Source: Anaerocolumna xylanovorans DSM 12503 | GTDB taxonomy: Bacteria > Bacillota > Clostridia > Lachnospirales > Lachnospiraceae | DNA length: 64,000 nucleotides | Direction: 5' to 3' | NCBI RefSeq assembly: GCF_900143645.1 | Contig: NZ_FRFD01000010.1 | Location: 242,418 to 306,417, forward strand | Shown here: piece by piece, positions 51,672 through 60,060 of the stretch | Position numbering within the stretch: the stretch's first letter is position 1 | Layout: each line of letters opens with the position of its first letter | Made by a program: the position numbers and the translations under genes | The notes under the pieces: model-generated | Seen by the model: the letters and a program-made list of their open reading frames with translations, nothing else | What the model was told of the DNA's origin: nothing | The model's database searches: none

Positions 51672-52289
51672 TCAACCTCCTTCGCACTGTCTATGAGTGA
51701 TCAGCACCAATTGGCCGGCTACCGCCTTCTCCACCCTTATAAGGAATCTTTCATCCCGTTCCAGCCACGGCGGTATATGTGCACAGGTCAGCTCAAGCTC
51801 CATAAAGGGTGTCAACTCAAAGAAAGGAAGCAACGCTTTTTTAGAGCTCAATTCCGGATTCGCTTCCTGTGCCTTAATCAAGTCAAAACGGTAGACTCCT
51901 TCCACATCAGTCTCCTCCGGTGCTACTTTTGCCTGTGAAGCCTTACTTTGCTTCTCCTTGAATTGCTGCAGGTCTTTCAATAATCCTTTTATGCCTTCCC
52001 TGGTATTATCCCCCAGCTGGAAAATACAAAATCCAGCCATATCAAAGGCTGAATAGGGAATTCCGGAAATATTACCAAACGCTGCTGTTTTACAATCTCC
52101 CAGTCCTGCAATCAGTTCATTTACCCTTGCCCGAATAGCAGCCGGTGAGGACGGTGCTACCGGTTCAAACACAGCTTCTCCTATCTCCTTTAATTCATCC
52201 TGCTCTAATCCAAAAATCGAATACCCTGAACATTGATAGAATTCAGCCATTTTCTTATCCTTATCGTAAAAAACCGCCGCTTTCTCCAT
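51672..52289 (-). CDS. AnfO-like nitrogenase accessory protein
   Basis: 205 residues. The N-terminal domain (AAVFYDKDKKMAEFYQCSGY ... LGDCKTAAFGNISGIPYSAF ... DMAGFCIFQL) matches the AnfO family pattern known from Fe-only nitrogenase operons. A Lys/Gln-rich linker (about 110-130) and a C-terminal domain containing HIPPWLERDERF follow. The start at 52289 has GAGG 4 nt upstream. It lies downstream of nifV-alpha in an operon whose structural genes are of the Mo type (no delta-subunit gene), so here it probably serves the Mo system or an alternative nitrogenase elsewhere. The family call is from memory of conserved motifs. Confidence 0.75.
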   Translation of the reverse strand: MEKAAVFYDKDKKMAEFYQCSGYSIFGLEQDELKEIGEAVFEPVAPSSPAAIRARVNELIAGLGDCKTAAFGNISGIPYSAFDMAGFCIFQLGDNTREGIKGLLKDLQQFKEKQSKASQAKVAPEETDVEGVYRFDLIKAQEANPELSSKKALLPFFELTPFMELELTCAHIPPWLERDERFLIRVEKAVAGQLVLITHRQCEGG

Positions 52290-52341
52290 TTTACCTCTTT
52301 CCTGAATATTCAATCTTTGATTGGATATTCGTTAATTGGCA

Positions 52342-52372
52342 GTTGAAAAAACAATACTTTTGTTTTTTCAAC
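52342..52372 (-). other. Intercistronic hairpin between nifV-alpha and AnfO-like gene
   Basis: A perfect 13-bp stem GTTGAAAAAACAA (52342-52354) pairs with 52360-52372 around a 5-nt loop. The arm itself contains six T residues but none follow the stem, so partial termination or mRNA processing is possible. It separates core nif genes from the two accessory genes. Confidence 0.6.
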
Positions 52373-52413
52373 CTAATCCCCAGACCTTTCCAAAGACTGC
52401 AAATCATGTTCTC

Positions 52414-53232
52414 TTATACAAAGTTTTCAAAGGAGGGCTTCAGCATAACTTTTAGCTGCTCCATGCATAGTAAAATCTTCTTTTTTTCAATTCCTGTCTG
52501 AAATCCTGATTCACAGGCATGCACAAATTGATACATATTGCAGTTACCGGCGCGTTCTCCAATTCCAAATAAGGTACAGTCAATGAAAGCTGCTCCCCTG
52601 TTTGCCATTTCCAGCGAATTGGCAACCGCCATCCCAAAATCATTATGTTCATGGGCTTCGATTGCCACCCCGCAATGCGACCTAATCTCAGCAACAAGAT
52701 TACCGGCCCTGACCGGAGTAAAAATCCCAACCGTATCTGCAAGCCTGACGGTTTTTACCCCGAGCTTCTCCGCCATGACAGCCAGCTTTATCATAAATCC
52801 GATATCCGCCCTGGAAGCATCCTCGAATCCAAGCGTTACATCCACATGAAAATTGTTGGATATCTCCATGCATTCTGCAAGCTGCTTTTCGACCCATGCT
52901 TTATTCTTATTTAGCTTAGAGTAGATTTGCACATAGCTGACGGGAGCTGCAATATGCACGATATCCGGTTTCTGATGACAGGCCTCCATGACATCCTTCG
53001 GATTCAGCCTCGACCAGATTGATATTTTTGCCTGCTTTTTCTTACTCATAATCCGGGACAGATATTCCCGCCCTTCCGTTCTTCTGTCATAAATCCCCAC
53101 TTCTATCTCATATACACCAATCTGGTCAAGAAGCAAGGCAAGTTTGACCTTTTCCTCCGGAAGAAAGATGGCTCCTGAACATTGTTCGCCATCACGTAAT
53201 GTCGTGTCCACAATCTTAAGTGTTTCTTTCAT
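52414..53232 (-). CDS. nifV-alpha: Homocitrate synthase subunit NifV-alpha
   Basis: 272 residues; the catalytic (N-terminal) half of NifV. It condenses acetyl-CoA with 2-oxoglutarate to homocitrate, the organic ligand of FeMo-co. The DTTLRDGEQCSGA active-site motif and the metal-binding EAHEHNDFGMAVANS are intact, and it ends after the barrel. The start at 53232 (MKETLKIVDTTL) has GAAAGG about 10 nt upstream and overlaps nifV-omega by 17 nt. The separate alpha and omega genes match those described in Clostridium pasteurianum. Confidence 0.95.
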   Translation of the reverse strand: MKETLKIVDTTLRDGEQCSGAIFLPEEKVKLALLLDQIGVYEIEVGIYDRRTEGREYLSRIMSKKKQAKISIWSRLNPKDVMEACHQKPDIVHIAAPVSYVQIYSKLNKNKAWVEKQLAECMEISNNFHVDVTLGFEDASRADIGFMIKLAVMAEKLGVKTVRLADTVGIFTPVRAGNLVAEIRSHCGVAIEAHEHNDFGMAVANSLEMANRGAAFIDCTLFGIGERAGNCNMYQFVHACESGFQTGIEKKKILLCMEQLKVMLKPSFENFV

Positions 53233-54208
53233 TACGCTCATACCTTTCTATAATTTTAATGAAGTCATCTTCTGAAACGGCCTCCCCGGTTATTCTGCAC
53301 ATCGATTTCACATCCTCCAGAATCTCATCGATTCGTTCCAGTGCGATACTTCCCGGTTTTAATTTTTCTATCTTGTAGCGGATAGAATTTCTTCCGGAAT
53401 GCTTTCCAAGTGTCACTTCTCTTTGAAGACCTACCAATTCAGGTTCATATGGCTCATAATTCGTTGGCTTTTTTAATATTCCATCCACATGCACACCGGA
53501 TTCCACATAGAAAATCTTTCTTCCCAGAACCGGTGCTATCGGAGATATCGTTCCTCCCAACACATTTTCCAGCCATTCGCGCAAATCAAGGAAACCCCGG
53601 AAGCTTCTGCTGACCATATATCTGTCCATAACATGCAATGACATAATCAGCTGCTCTGTAGCAGCATATTCTCCTATTCCCATCATGCTTGTCAGCACTG
53701 CATACCCCTTATATTGCAGGAACAAAGAGGCTATGGCTGTCGCACAATGATAGGTATTCTCCGGACACAGAATCAATCGTTCGAAACAGAATTTCTTTTT
53801 CAGCGCCTCCATCCCCGCCACGCAACCGCCAAGGATAAGGTTATCAAGTCCGATTACCTTCATCAGCTTCCTGTTATCCGGCAATTCATACCTGGTATTG
53901 TCCTCCAGGCTGTTAATCTGATAATAAGGCACCTCCTTGTCATTCTTACATTGCTTTGGAGTAAAATACAGCTTGATATTCTCATCCTTCTCCGGATATA
54001 TTCCTTTGATATAGGCGGATGTGTCCACCTCAAGATAATAATGGAAGCCCTCCGGAAGCTCTCCATCCATTGTATAATACACATTAACGGAAAGCTGGAT
54101 ATCCTTGACGCCGATCTCTCCCATGAGTTCAATGAAACAGTATATCTCATCCCGGGTCAAATTATAGTCATCAAGTCGGCTTAGTGTCGCATCTATAATT
54201 CTTATCAT
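53216..54208 (-). CDS. nifV-omega: Homocitrate synthase subunit NifV-omega
   Basis: 330 residues. The C-terminal part (ESGVHVDGILKKP, YEPYEPELVGLQREVTLGKH) corresponds to the C-terminal portion of single-chain NifV. The N-terminal part is a degenerate HMGL-like barrel (IIDATLSRLDDYNLT) lacking the DTTLRDGEQ catalytic motif. It therefore needs NifV-alpha for activity. GGAGG lies 7 nt before the ATG. The order omega-alpha and the overlap suggest coupled synthesis of a heteromeric enzyme. Confidence 0.93.
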   Translation of the reverse strand: MIRIIDATLSRLDDYNLTRDEIYCFIELMGEIGVKDIQLSVNVYYTMDGELPEGFHYYLEVDTSAYIKGIYPEKDENIKLYFTPKQCKNDKEVPYYQINSLEDNTRYELPDNRKLMKVIGLDNLILGGCVAGMEALKKKFCFERLILCPENTYHCATAIASLFLQYKGYAVLTSMMGIGEYAATEQLIMSLHVMDRYMVSRSFRGFLDLREWLENVLGGTISPIAPVLGRKIFYVESGVHVDGILKKPTNYEPYEPELVGLQREVTLGKHSGRNSIRYKIEKLKPGSIALERIDEILEDVKSMCRITGEAVSEDDFIKIIERYERNERNT

Positions 54209-54243
54209 AGATATACCTCCGATTTCTTCCTCATGAAGCTTGA

Positions 54244-54552
54244 TCAGATCATTAGATCTTTCACCGGCTTACCACCCTCAAAATGCTCGTCAAATATCCT
54301 CCCGACATCCTCCTGTGCAACATTTTTGTACCAGACTCCCTCCGGGTAAACAACCACAACCGGTCCCTTTTCGCAGATACCAAAGCACCCGGTATTATTC
54401 AGGACAACCTCCCCTGACAGATCCCGGTCTTCAATCTCCTGCATGAATGCCTGAACAAGACTGGTACTCCCCTGTTGAAAGCAGTAACCTTTCTGCTGGC
54501 CATTGATTCTGCAGCTCGTGCAGATAAATACATGATATTTTGGCTGAACCAT
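54244..54552 (-). CDS. [2Fe-2S] ferredoxin, thioredoxin-like (C. pasteurianum 2FeCpFd type)
   Basis: 102 residues. It is nearly co-linear with the [2Fe-2S] ferredoxin of Clostridium pasteurianum: KYHVFICTSCRINGQ, NNTGCFGICEKGP, VVVYPEGVWY. The cluster ligands correspond to Cys11, Cys56 and Cys60, with Cys14 and Cys24 also conserved. The clostridial protein binds specifically to the MoFe protein, so a nitrogenase-associated electron-transfer or regulatory role is likely. AAAGGAGGA precedes the start. It sits between nifN-B and nifV-omega. Confidence 0.95.
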   Translation of the reverse strand: MVQPKYHVFICTSCRINGQQKGYCFQQGSTSLVQAFMQEIEDRDLSGEVVLNNTGCFGICEKGPVVVVYPEGVWYKNVAQEDVGRIFDEHFEGGKPVKDLMI

Positions 54553-54567
54553 AAATCCTTCCTCCTT

Positions 54568-57210
54568 TTATACCTGTTTTGCAGCATTCATAATAGCATT
54601 TTCGATTTTATCAAAGGTAGACCATGAAAATATCCCCTTATCCTCCAGCTTATGCTTCGGAGATTCACCGATTCTCATGGCTATGACACCGTTACAGTCA
54701 CTTAGCGCATTGAGCATCTTTGCAATTTTATCGTCCTGCTCACTGCAATAAGCATTGCCGGAACAGTACTTTTCTACATCACGTTTTTCCAGAAAACGGA
54801 CATCACCGTCCGTATATTCATAGATATAAAGTTCCCTTGCATGGCCAAAATGCAGATCCACATTAATCCCGCTCTTAGACGCCACAGCAAATAACATATG
54901 CTTCTTTCCCTTATCCTTATTTCCTTTCTCTTCCGGAGCAAAACCGGCAAGGTCAACAGAAATATCATTATCAAGGGTTCCAATGGCATCCGCACGGCAC
55001 TGCCTGCAATGAAGCATCTGCTTCATGATTGTTCCGCACTCTGTTCTTAACTTCCCGATCTCAAGATTGCTCACCATCGGAAGGTTTTCGAAAGCACTTC
55101 CTTTCACCGGGACCATTTGCATAATATTCGTTATATACACTCCCATATCCTTGCAGGTCTGTACTACTTCCGGAATATGATGCTCATTAATTCCCTTGAG
55201 CGTCACGATATTCACCTTGCAGATTACTCCTGCTGCAAGCAGCATCCGAAGTCCCGACATCTGATTGGATATCATAATTGCTCCGGCCGCATCTCCCTCA
55301 TAGATTCCGCCCATATAGCTGACGTACTTATATATCTTTCCGCTGATTTTGGGATCAACAGCACTCATTGTCACGGTAATATGCGTCACGCCAAGGTCCG
55401 CCAGCTCATTTGCATAGAATGGAAGCATCAGTCCGTTGGTTGATAAGCAGAAGGTTACATCCCTGTCATATTCCCGAATCAGTTCAATCGTACGTTTCAC
55501 CTGCGGATAATTTTCCGCCAGCGAATCTCCCGGACCGGCAATTCCCACAACCGTAAGGTTCGGCAGCTTAGCTTTCACTGTTTTATACCGCTCCAGTGCC
55601 TCTTCCGGTGTCAGAATAGAACTGGTAACCCCAGGACGGCTCTCATTGGGACAGTCAAACTTTCTTACACAGTAATTACACTGAACATTGCAGGATGGTG
55701 CTACCGGCAGATGGATCCTTGCATATTTGTGTCCTGCACAATTATAGCAGGGGTGCTCCATTGTTTTTTTCACCATATCATCCGATATGTATTTATCCTC
55801 CACCATTTTCTTGTTTTTGTCAATTCCGCTCCCTTTATAATATTCATCATAAATCTCTTCACGGAACGTCGTCTCCGTTACTTTGAGCAGTGCGTTCGTT
55901 ATTTCATCAAGAAATGTCTGGGTTCCTTCATAACCAAGCATCCGCAGCCTTTGTCCGCCCACACGGTCATGGATTGGAAATGCCCTGCGAACCAGCGGAA
56001 TTTTAAGATTCACCTCAATTCTTCGCCCATCCGAATTTCCTATCATAAGATTTGCGCCATATCTGGCTGCAGCCTCCTCAATTTCCTTAAAATCCGCATC
56101 ATCCATAATAGCATAGCCGTCCACAAAATACCGTACGCCAAGATCCTCCACTGCCTGCCCGACATAATCCTTTAATGAAGGGAAGACACTTCCGGTTGCC
56201 ACAACCACCGGCATGATTCCATTCTCAGAACATACCCTGACTGCCGAGATTACAAATTCCGGCTCTCCAAATATAACGGCTCTTCCTGCGCTGTTATATT
56301 TATGTGAATCAATCATGCCGTCCAGATAACGCCCCCTCTCTTCCATAAGACCTTCAGGTATTGTAACACCGGACACCTCTGAAAGCAGACGGTAAAATGC
56401 ATCCGTTGCCTTTAGTCCCATGGGTGACAATATCTGCCGATAGGGTACCCCATATTTGCCGAAAAGCGTCTTTGCCGGCGACTGGGTTGTCGTATCATCG
56501 GTGATTTCTATGGTCAGCTTTGCCCCTGCCATCTTTCTTATGTCACCAATTGCGGTTCCTCCCCGGGGAAGTCTTGAATAATTGGGGTCATATCCTCCGT
56601 CAAGGTTACTTGAAATGTCCGTTAAAAAGATTGCATCGATTCCGAATTGCACGAACGCACTCTTTATAAACCGGATATCCGCAGGACTGTGTGGCGGCAG
56701 CACCACATTGACCTTGTCATTTTTCTCTGTATTCATATCAAGCTTCCCTACGATTGCATTCAATGCCGCCATATAGCCCTCATACTGCGTTCCCCCATAT
56801 CCCGGAGAAGCAACCGGAATCAATGTAATGTCTTTATATTGCGGATTTTCTTCCCGGAACCTCTCAATGATTCCCGAAATGTCCTCTCCAATGGTCTCCG
56901 CAAGGCAGGTGGTCATGATCCCGATTACCTCAGGGTTATACAGGCTGATCAGATTCGTAAGACCAATTTTTAGATTCTTTTCTCCGCCATAGACTGTTCC
57001 CTGCTCTGTGAGGGAGGAAGAAGCAATATCCACCGGCTCATTATAATGTGTCGCCATGTGTCTTCTGATATAAGTGGCACATCCCTGGGATCCGTGAAGA
57101 ATGGTCATGCATTTGCTGATTCCGTAAAATGCTGTGGATGCCCCCATAGGCATACACATCTTACATGGATTTACATTAAGACTAACAAGAGAATTGATTT
57201 TTGTTTTCAT
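54568..57210 (-). CDS. nifN-B: NifN-NifB fusion: FeMo-cofactor scaffold and radical-SAM cluster synthase
   Basis: 880 residues. Residues 1 to about 445 are NifN (VNPCKMCMPMGASTAFYGI, HGSQGCATYIRRH, TTCLAETIGED), the partner of NifE in the scaffold complex. From about 485 the NifB part has the radical-SAM motif SCNVQCNYCVRKFDCPNE (C-X3-C-X2-C) that makes the 8Fe-9S-C NifB-co. A C-terminal NifX/NafY-like domain (about 765-880, AVASKSGINVDLHFGHA) completes it. The ATG at 57210 has AAGGAG 8 nt upstream and overlaps the nifE stop as ATGA. The fusion is the clostridial arrangement and couples NifB-co production to its acceptor. Confidence 0.97.
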   Translation of the reverse strand: MKTKINSLVSLNVNPCKMCMPMGASTAFYGISKCMTILHGSQGCATYIRRHMATHYNEPVDIASSSLTEQGTVYGGEKNLKIGLTNLISLYNPEVIGIMTTCLAETIGEDISGIIERFREENPQYKDITLIPVASPGYGGTQYEGYMAALNAIVGKLDMNTEKNDKVNVVLPPHSPADIRFIKSAFVQFGIDAIFLTDISSNLDGGYDPNYSRLPRGGTAIGDIRKMAGAKLTIEITDDTTTQSPAKTLFGKYGVPYRQILSPMGLKATDAFYRLLSEVSGVTIPEGLMEERGRYLDGMIDSHKYNSAGRAVIFGEPEFVISAVRVCSENGIMPVVVATGSVFPSLKDYVGQAVEDLGVRYFVDGYAIMDDADFKEIEEAAARYGANLMIGNSDGRRIEVNLKIPLVRRAFPIHDRVGGQRLRMLGYEGTQTFLDEITNALLKVTETTFREEIYDEYYKGSGIDKNKKMVEDKYISDDMVKKTMEHPCYNCAGHKYARIHLPVAPSCNVQCNYCVRKFDCPNESRPGVTSSILTPEEALERYKTVKAKLPNLTVVGIAGPGDSLAENYPQVKRTIELIREYDRDVTFCLSTNGLMLPFYANELADLGVTHITVTMSAVDPKISGKIYKYVSYMGGIYEGDAAGAIMISNQMSGLRMLLAAGVICKVNIVTLKGINEHHIPEVVQTCKDMGVYITNIMQMVPVKGSAFENLPMVSNLEIGKLRTECGTIMKQMLHCRQCRADAIGTLDNDISVDLAGFAPEEKGNKDKGKKHMLFAVASKSGINVDLHFGHARELYIYEYTDGDVRFLEKRDVEKYCSGNAYCSEQDDKIAKMLNALSDCNGVIAMRIGESPKHKLEDKGIFSWSTFDKIENAIMNAAKQV

Positions 57211-58568
57211 AGACCACACTCCTTAATATAACTCCATACCGGGCTATTCATACTCTCATTGATCTCCCTGGTAAAATTGATGACTCCCTCAAAGCCGGCC
57301 AGCGCATGCTTTCTCTCATGGTTATGGTCGCAGAATGCTATTCCTAACTTATAGGCCAGCGGACGCTCTTTTACACCTCCAACCAGAATATCCGCTTCTT
57401 TTTCCTTCATGAAAGCCTCCAGCTCCGCAGGATTCGCATCATCCAAAATGATAGTATCTTCATCTACCAGGCTCTCGATTATTTCATAATCATCCTTTTT
57501 TCCGGTCTGTGTTCCCACGACAACCGTCTTCATTCCCAGAAAAGCGAACTGGCGGATCAGAGATATTGCTTTAAAGCCTCCGCCGACATAGATAGCTGCT
57601 TTCTTTCCTTCCAGGTTACTCCTGTACATATTAAGGAAATCCTGTATTTTACCGGTTTCCTTATCACAGAACCGGATTCCCTTCTCTCTTGCTTCCTCAT
57701 TCCCAAGCGCTTCTGCAATCCTCAAGAGAGAACTCGCCGTATCCTCTATCCCGAAAAAGCTTACCTTGATATAGGGAATACCAAACTCCTCTTCCATCCG
57801 ATTGGCAAGATAGGTACTTGAACCGGCGCACTGAACCACATTCAGAGAAGCAGAAGGTGCCTTGATCATTTCATCGTAGCTTGCGTCTCCTGTAAAGGAC
57901 GCCACCACAGGGATGCCTATTTTGGCAAGATAATTCTTGATGATCCACATTTCCCCTGCAAGATTATAATCCCCGAGGATATTGATCCCGCCCGTTCGTT
58001 TGTCCGTCTTGTACGGGCTTATGACCTGCATGATCGCATCACAGGCCATCCGGTACCCGGTGGATTTGTTTCCTGAAAATCCGGGGGATTTCACGGGCAC
58101 CATCGGAATGGAATATTTTTCAGACATATGTCTGCAGATAGCGTCCACATCATCACCGATGACACCCACGATACAGGTGGAATATACAAAAATAAGTTTC
58201 GGATGATTTTTTGACATCAGCTCTTCTATGGCACTTTCAAGCTTTAAGGCTCCGCCGAATATTACATCCGTTTCCCTTAGATCTGTACAGAAACTGTTCC
58301 GATAGATGTCTTCCCCGCTGGTAAGGCTCCCGCGTATATCCCATGTATAACTTGAGCATCCGATTGGCCCGTGAATAATATGATAGGCATCTGTAATCGG
58401 ATTTAACACAACTCTTGCGCCGCAGTACACACAAGCTCTCTGGCTTACCGAACCTGATACAGAATCCGTATCACATTTCATTCCCGTCCCGGAACAGACC
58501 CCTGCCTGCTTGGTCAGAATGGATTTTTCCCTTTCCCCTAAGACATTCTTTCGCTGTAATTCGGCCAT
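57207..58568 (-). CDS. nifE: FeMo-cofactor scaffold protein NifE
   Basis: 453 residues, a NifD paralogue that with NifN matures NifB-co to FeMo-co. Cluster Cys residues lie in SQRACVYCGARVV, HGPIGCSSYTWD and YSTCIVGVIGDD. The NifD FeMo-co His is absent, as expected (LAYKLGIAFCDHNHERKH). The start at 58568 has AAGGAG 7 nt upstream; it begins MAELQRKNVLGEREKSI. It is separated from nifK by a 118-bp gap containing a large hairpin, and overlaps nifN-B by 4 nt. Confidence 0.97.
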   Translation of the reverse strand: MAELQRKNVLGEREKSILTKQAGVCSGTGMKCDTDSVSGSVSQRACVYCGARVVLNPITDAYHIIHGPIGCSSYTWDIRGSLTSGEDIYRNSFCTDLRETDVIFGGALKLESAIEELMSKNHPKLIFVYSTCIVGVIGDDVDAICRHMSEKYSIPMVPVKSPGFSGNKSTGYRMACDAIMQVISPYKTDKRTGGINILGDYNLAGEMWIIKNYLAKIGIPVVASFTGDASYDEMIKAPSASLNVVQCAGSSTYLANRMEEEFGIPYIKVSFFGIEDTASSLLRIAEALGNEEAREKGIRFCDKETGKIQDFLNMYRSNLEGKKAAIYVGGGFKAISLIRQFAFLGMKTVVVGTQTGKKDDYEIIESLVDEDTIILDDANPAELEAFMKEKEADILVGGVKERPLAYKLGIAFCDHNHERKHALAGFEGVINFTREINESMNSPVWSYIKECGL

Positions 58569-58606
58569 CTGGAACACTCCTTTCATCATTTATCGCTATC
58601 TTACAT

Positions 58607-58654
58607 GAGGGTATCTAAAAGTCTCTTAAGATTACGAGACTTTAAGACACCCTC
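58607..58654 (-). other. Large intercistronic stem-loop between nifK and nifE
   Basis: Two 19-nt arms (58607-58625 and 58636-58654) pair at 18 of 19 positions, counting one G-U, around a 10-nt loop. There is no T run downstream, so it looks like an mRNA processing/stability element rather than a simple terminator. It separates the structural genes (needed in large amounts) from the scaffold genes. Confidence 0.75.
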
Positions 58655-58686
58655 GTTTTGATTACCGGAACCGCCTTATTGCTTTA

Positions 58687-60060
58687 TTACATTACAACAT
58701 CAAAATCCTCATCCTTGGCCTCTGCATCTACTTTATCCATCAATGCGCAGGTGATTTTCTCCACATAGCGTATTGCACCGGCATATCCGACCGTAGGTTG
58801 AATGGTATTGCCATAACGGTCAAGCACAGGAAATCCCATCCGAATGATTGGAATATTCTCCGCTTTTGCTATTTGCTTTCCATAAGAACTTCCAATTAAA
58901 ATATCCACCGGCTCATTTTTAATCAGCTGATGAAGATAAAACAGATCCGTATCAGCTTTAATAACACATTTACCTGTATCGATTCCATGCTCTTTTAAGA
59001 GCGCTGACACCTGTCTTGTGAATTCCTCCTTCGGCGTACCTGTAATCACGTACTTTGGAATCATTCCCATTTCAATGCAAAGTGAGGTAAAGCTGTATAC
59101 AATATCAGGGTCTCCGTAAATCGCAGCTGTCTTATTGTAGGTATAGGTATGGGAATCCAGCATTAGATCCACCAGTCTTCCTCTTTCGTCTTCAAGTGTT
59201 TGCGGCACCTCCTGGTGGGATATTTCACGAAGTGCCATGACATACTTATCCGTAAGCTTTACACCGATTGGCATGGGAATCAGCGAAAACGGAACCTTGT
59301 ATTGTTTATCAAGGAATTCAGCAGGCTCACTGCTTGTGATATGTCCCATGGCAATCAGCTTTTTCGCCGTACCGAGAGCCTTGATATCTGCCGCAGAGGT
59401 TCCTGCTCCCTTGGGGAAATATTTATATTTGCCCGTCATAGGTGTTTCCAGGATTCCTTCATGATCCGGGAAATAGATATAGTCCACACCCATCACCCCT
59501 GCAATGCGCTTTAATTCCCTGTCATCTCCCGGATTGACCCAGCCGGGGAAGATGGCAGCCCGGTTGCTTTTAACTGCGGCTTTTTGTGTCATATACTTCA
59601 TAATACCGATCATCATATTTGAAAAGCCCTGGATATGGGAACCTTCATAGGAAGGGGTGCTTGCATAAAGAACTGTCTTATCATCGGAAACCTCAAGATC
59701 CATAATATAATTTCCAACATCATCACCGATGGTCTCGGAAAGGCAGGTGGTGTGAATTGCTATAATATCCGGATCATAGATGTCAAATATGTTCTTTACC
59801 GCCGTTGTCAGATTACTTCTTCCTCCGAATACGGAAGCTCCTTCGGTAAAGGAGCTGGAGGTAGCCATGGCTGGTTCCTTAAAATGTCTTGATAATACGG
59901 TTCTGTGATAAGAGCAGCAGCCCTGAGAGCCATGGCTGTGGGGCATGCAGTTCTCAACCCCAAGCGCACAAAACATTGCTCCGACCGGTTCACAGGTCTT
60001 ACAGGGATTAATGGTGATATGTCTGTTTTCCATAATTTCTTTTGGTGTCAGCTCAAGCAT
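58687..60060 (-). CDS. nifK: Nitrogenase MoFe protein beta chain NifK
   Basis: 457 residues, the short clostridial form lacking the N-terminal extension of proteobacterial NifK. P-cluster ligands are seen in TINPCKTCEPVGAMF, HGSQGCCSYHR and TTCLSETIGDD; the MATSSSFTEGASVFGG segment carries the conserved Ser. With NifD it forms the alpha2-beta2 dinitrogenase. The ATG at 60060 shares one base with the nifD stop (TAATG), indicating translational coupling and 1:1 synthesis. Confidence 0.98.
   Translation of the reverse strand: MLELTPKEIMENRHITINPCKTCEPVGAMFCALGVENCMPHSHGSQGCCSYHRTVLSRHFKEPAMATSSSFTEGASVFGGRSNLTTAVKNIFDIYDPDIIAIHTTCLSETIGDDVGNYIMDLEVSDDKTVLYASTPSYEGSHIQGFSNMMIGIMKYMTQKAAVKSNRAAIFPGWVNPGDDRELKRIAGVMGVDYIYFPDHEGILETPMTGKYKYFPKGAGTSAADIKALGTAKKLIAMGHITSSEPAEFLDKQYKVPFSLIPMPIGVKLTDKYVMALREISHQEVPQTLEDERGRLVDLMLDSHTYTYNKTAAIYGDPDIVYSFTSLCIEMGMIPKYVITGTPKEEFTRQVSALLKEHGIDTGKCVIKADTDLFYLHQLIKNEPVDILIGSSYGKQIAKAENIPIIRMGFPVLDRYGNTIQPTVGYAGAIRYVEKITCALMDKVDAEAKDEDFDVVM

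Noticed and set aside
51672..52289. Evidence for an Fe-only nitrogenase in this window
   Set aside because: The AnfO-like gene suggests it, but nifD/nifK have Mo-type sequences and there is no delta-subunit gene; nifV and mod genes also indicate Mo.
54244..54552. NADH dehydrogenase NuoE-type subunit
   Set aside because: Shares the thioredoxin-like [2Fe-2S] fold, but the sequence is nearly co-linear with clostridial 2FeCpFd and lacks other nuo genes nearby.
58590..58686. A separate promoter for nifE in the nifK-nifE gap
   Set aside because: The 118-bp gap is dominated by the long stem-loop; no paired -35/-10 boxes with acceptable spacing were found.
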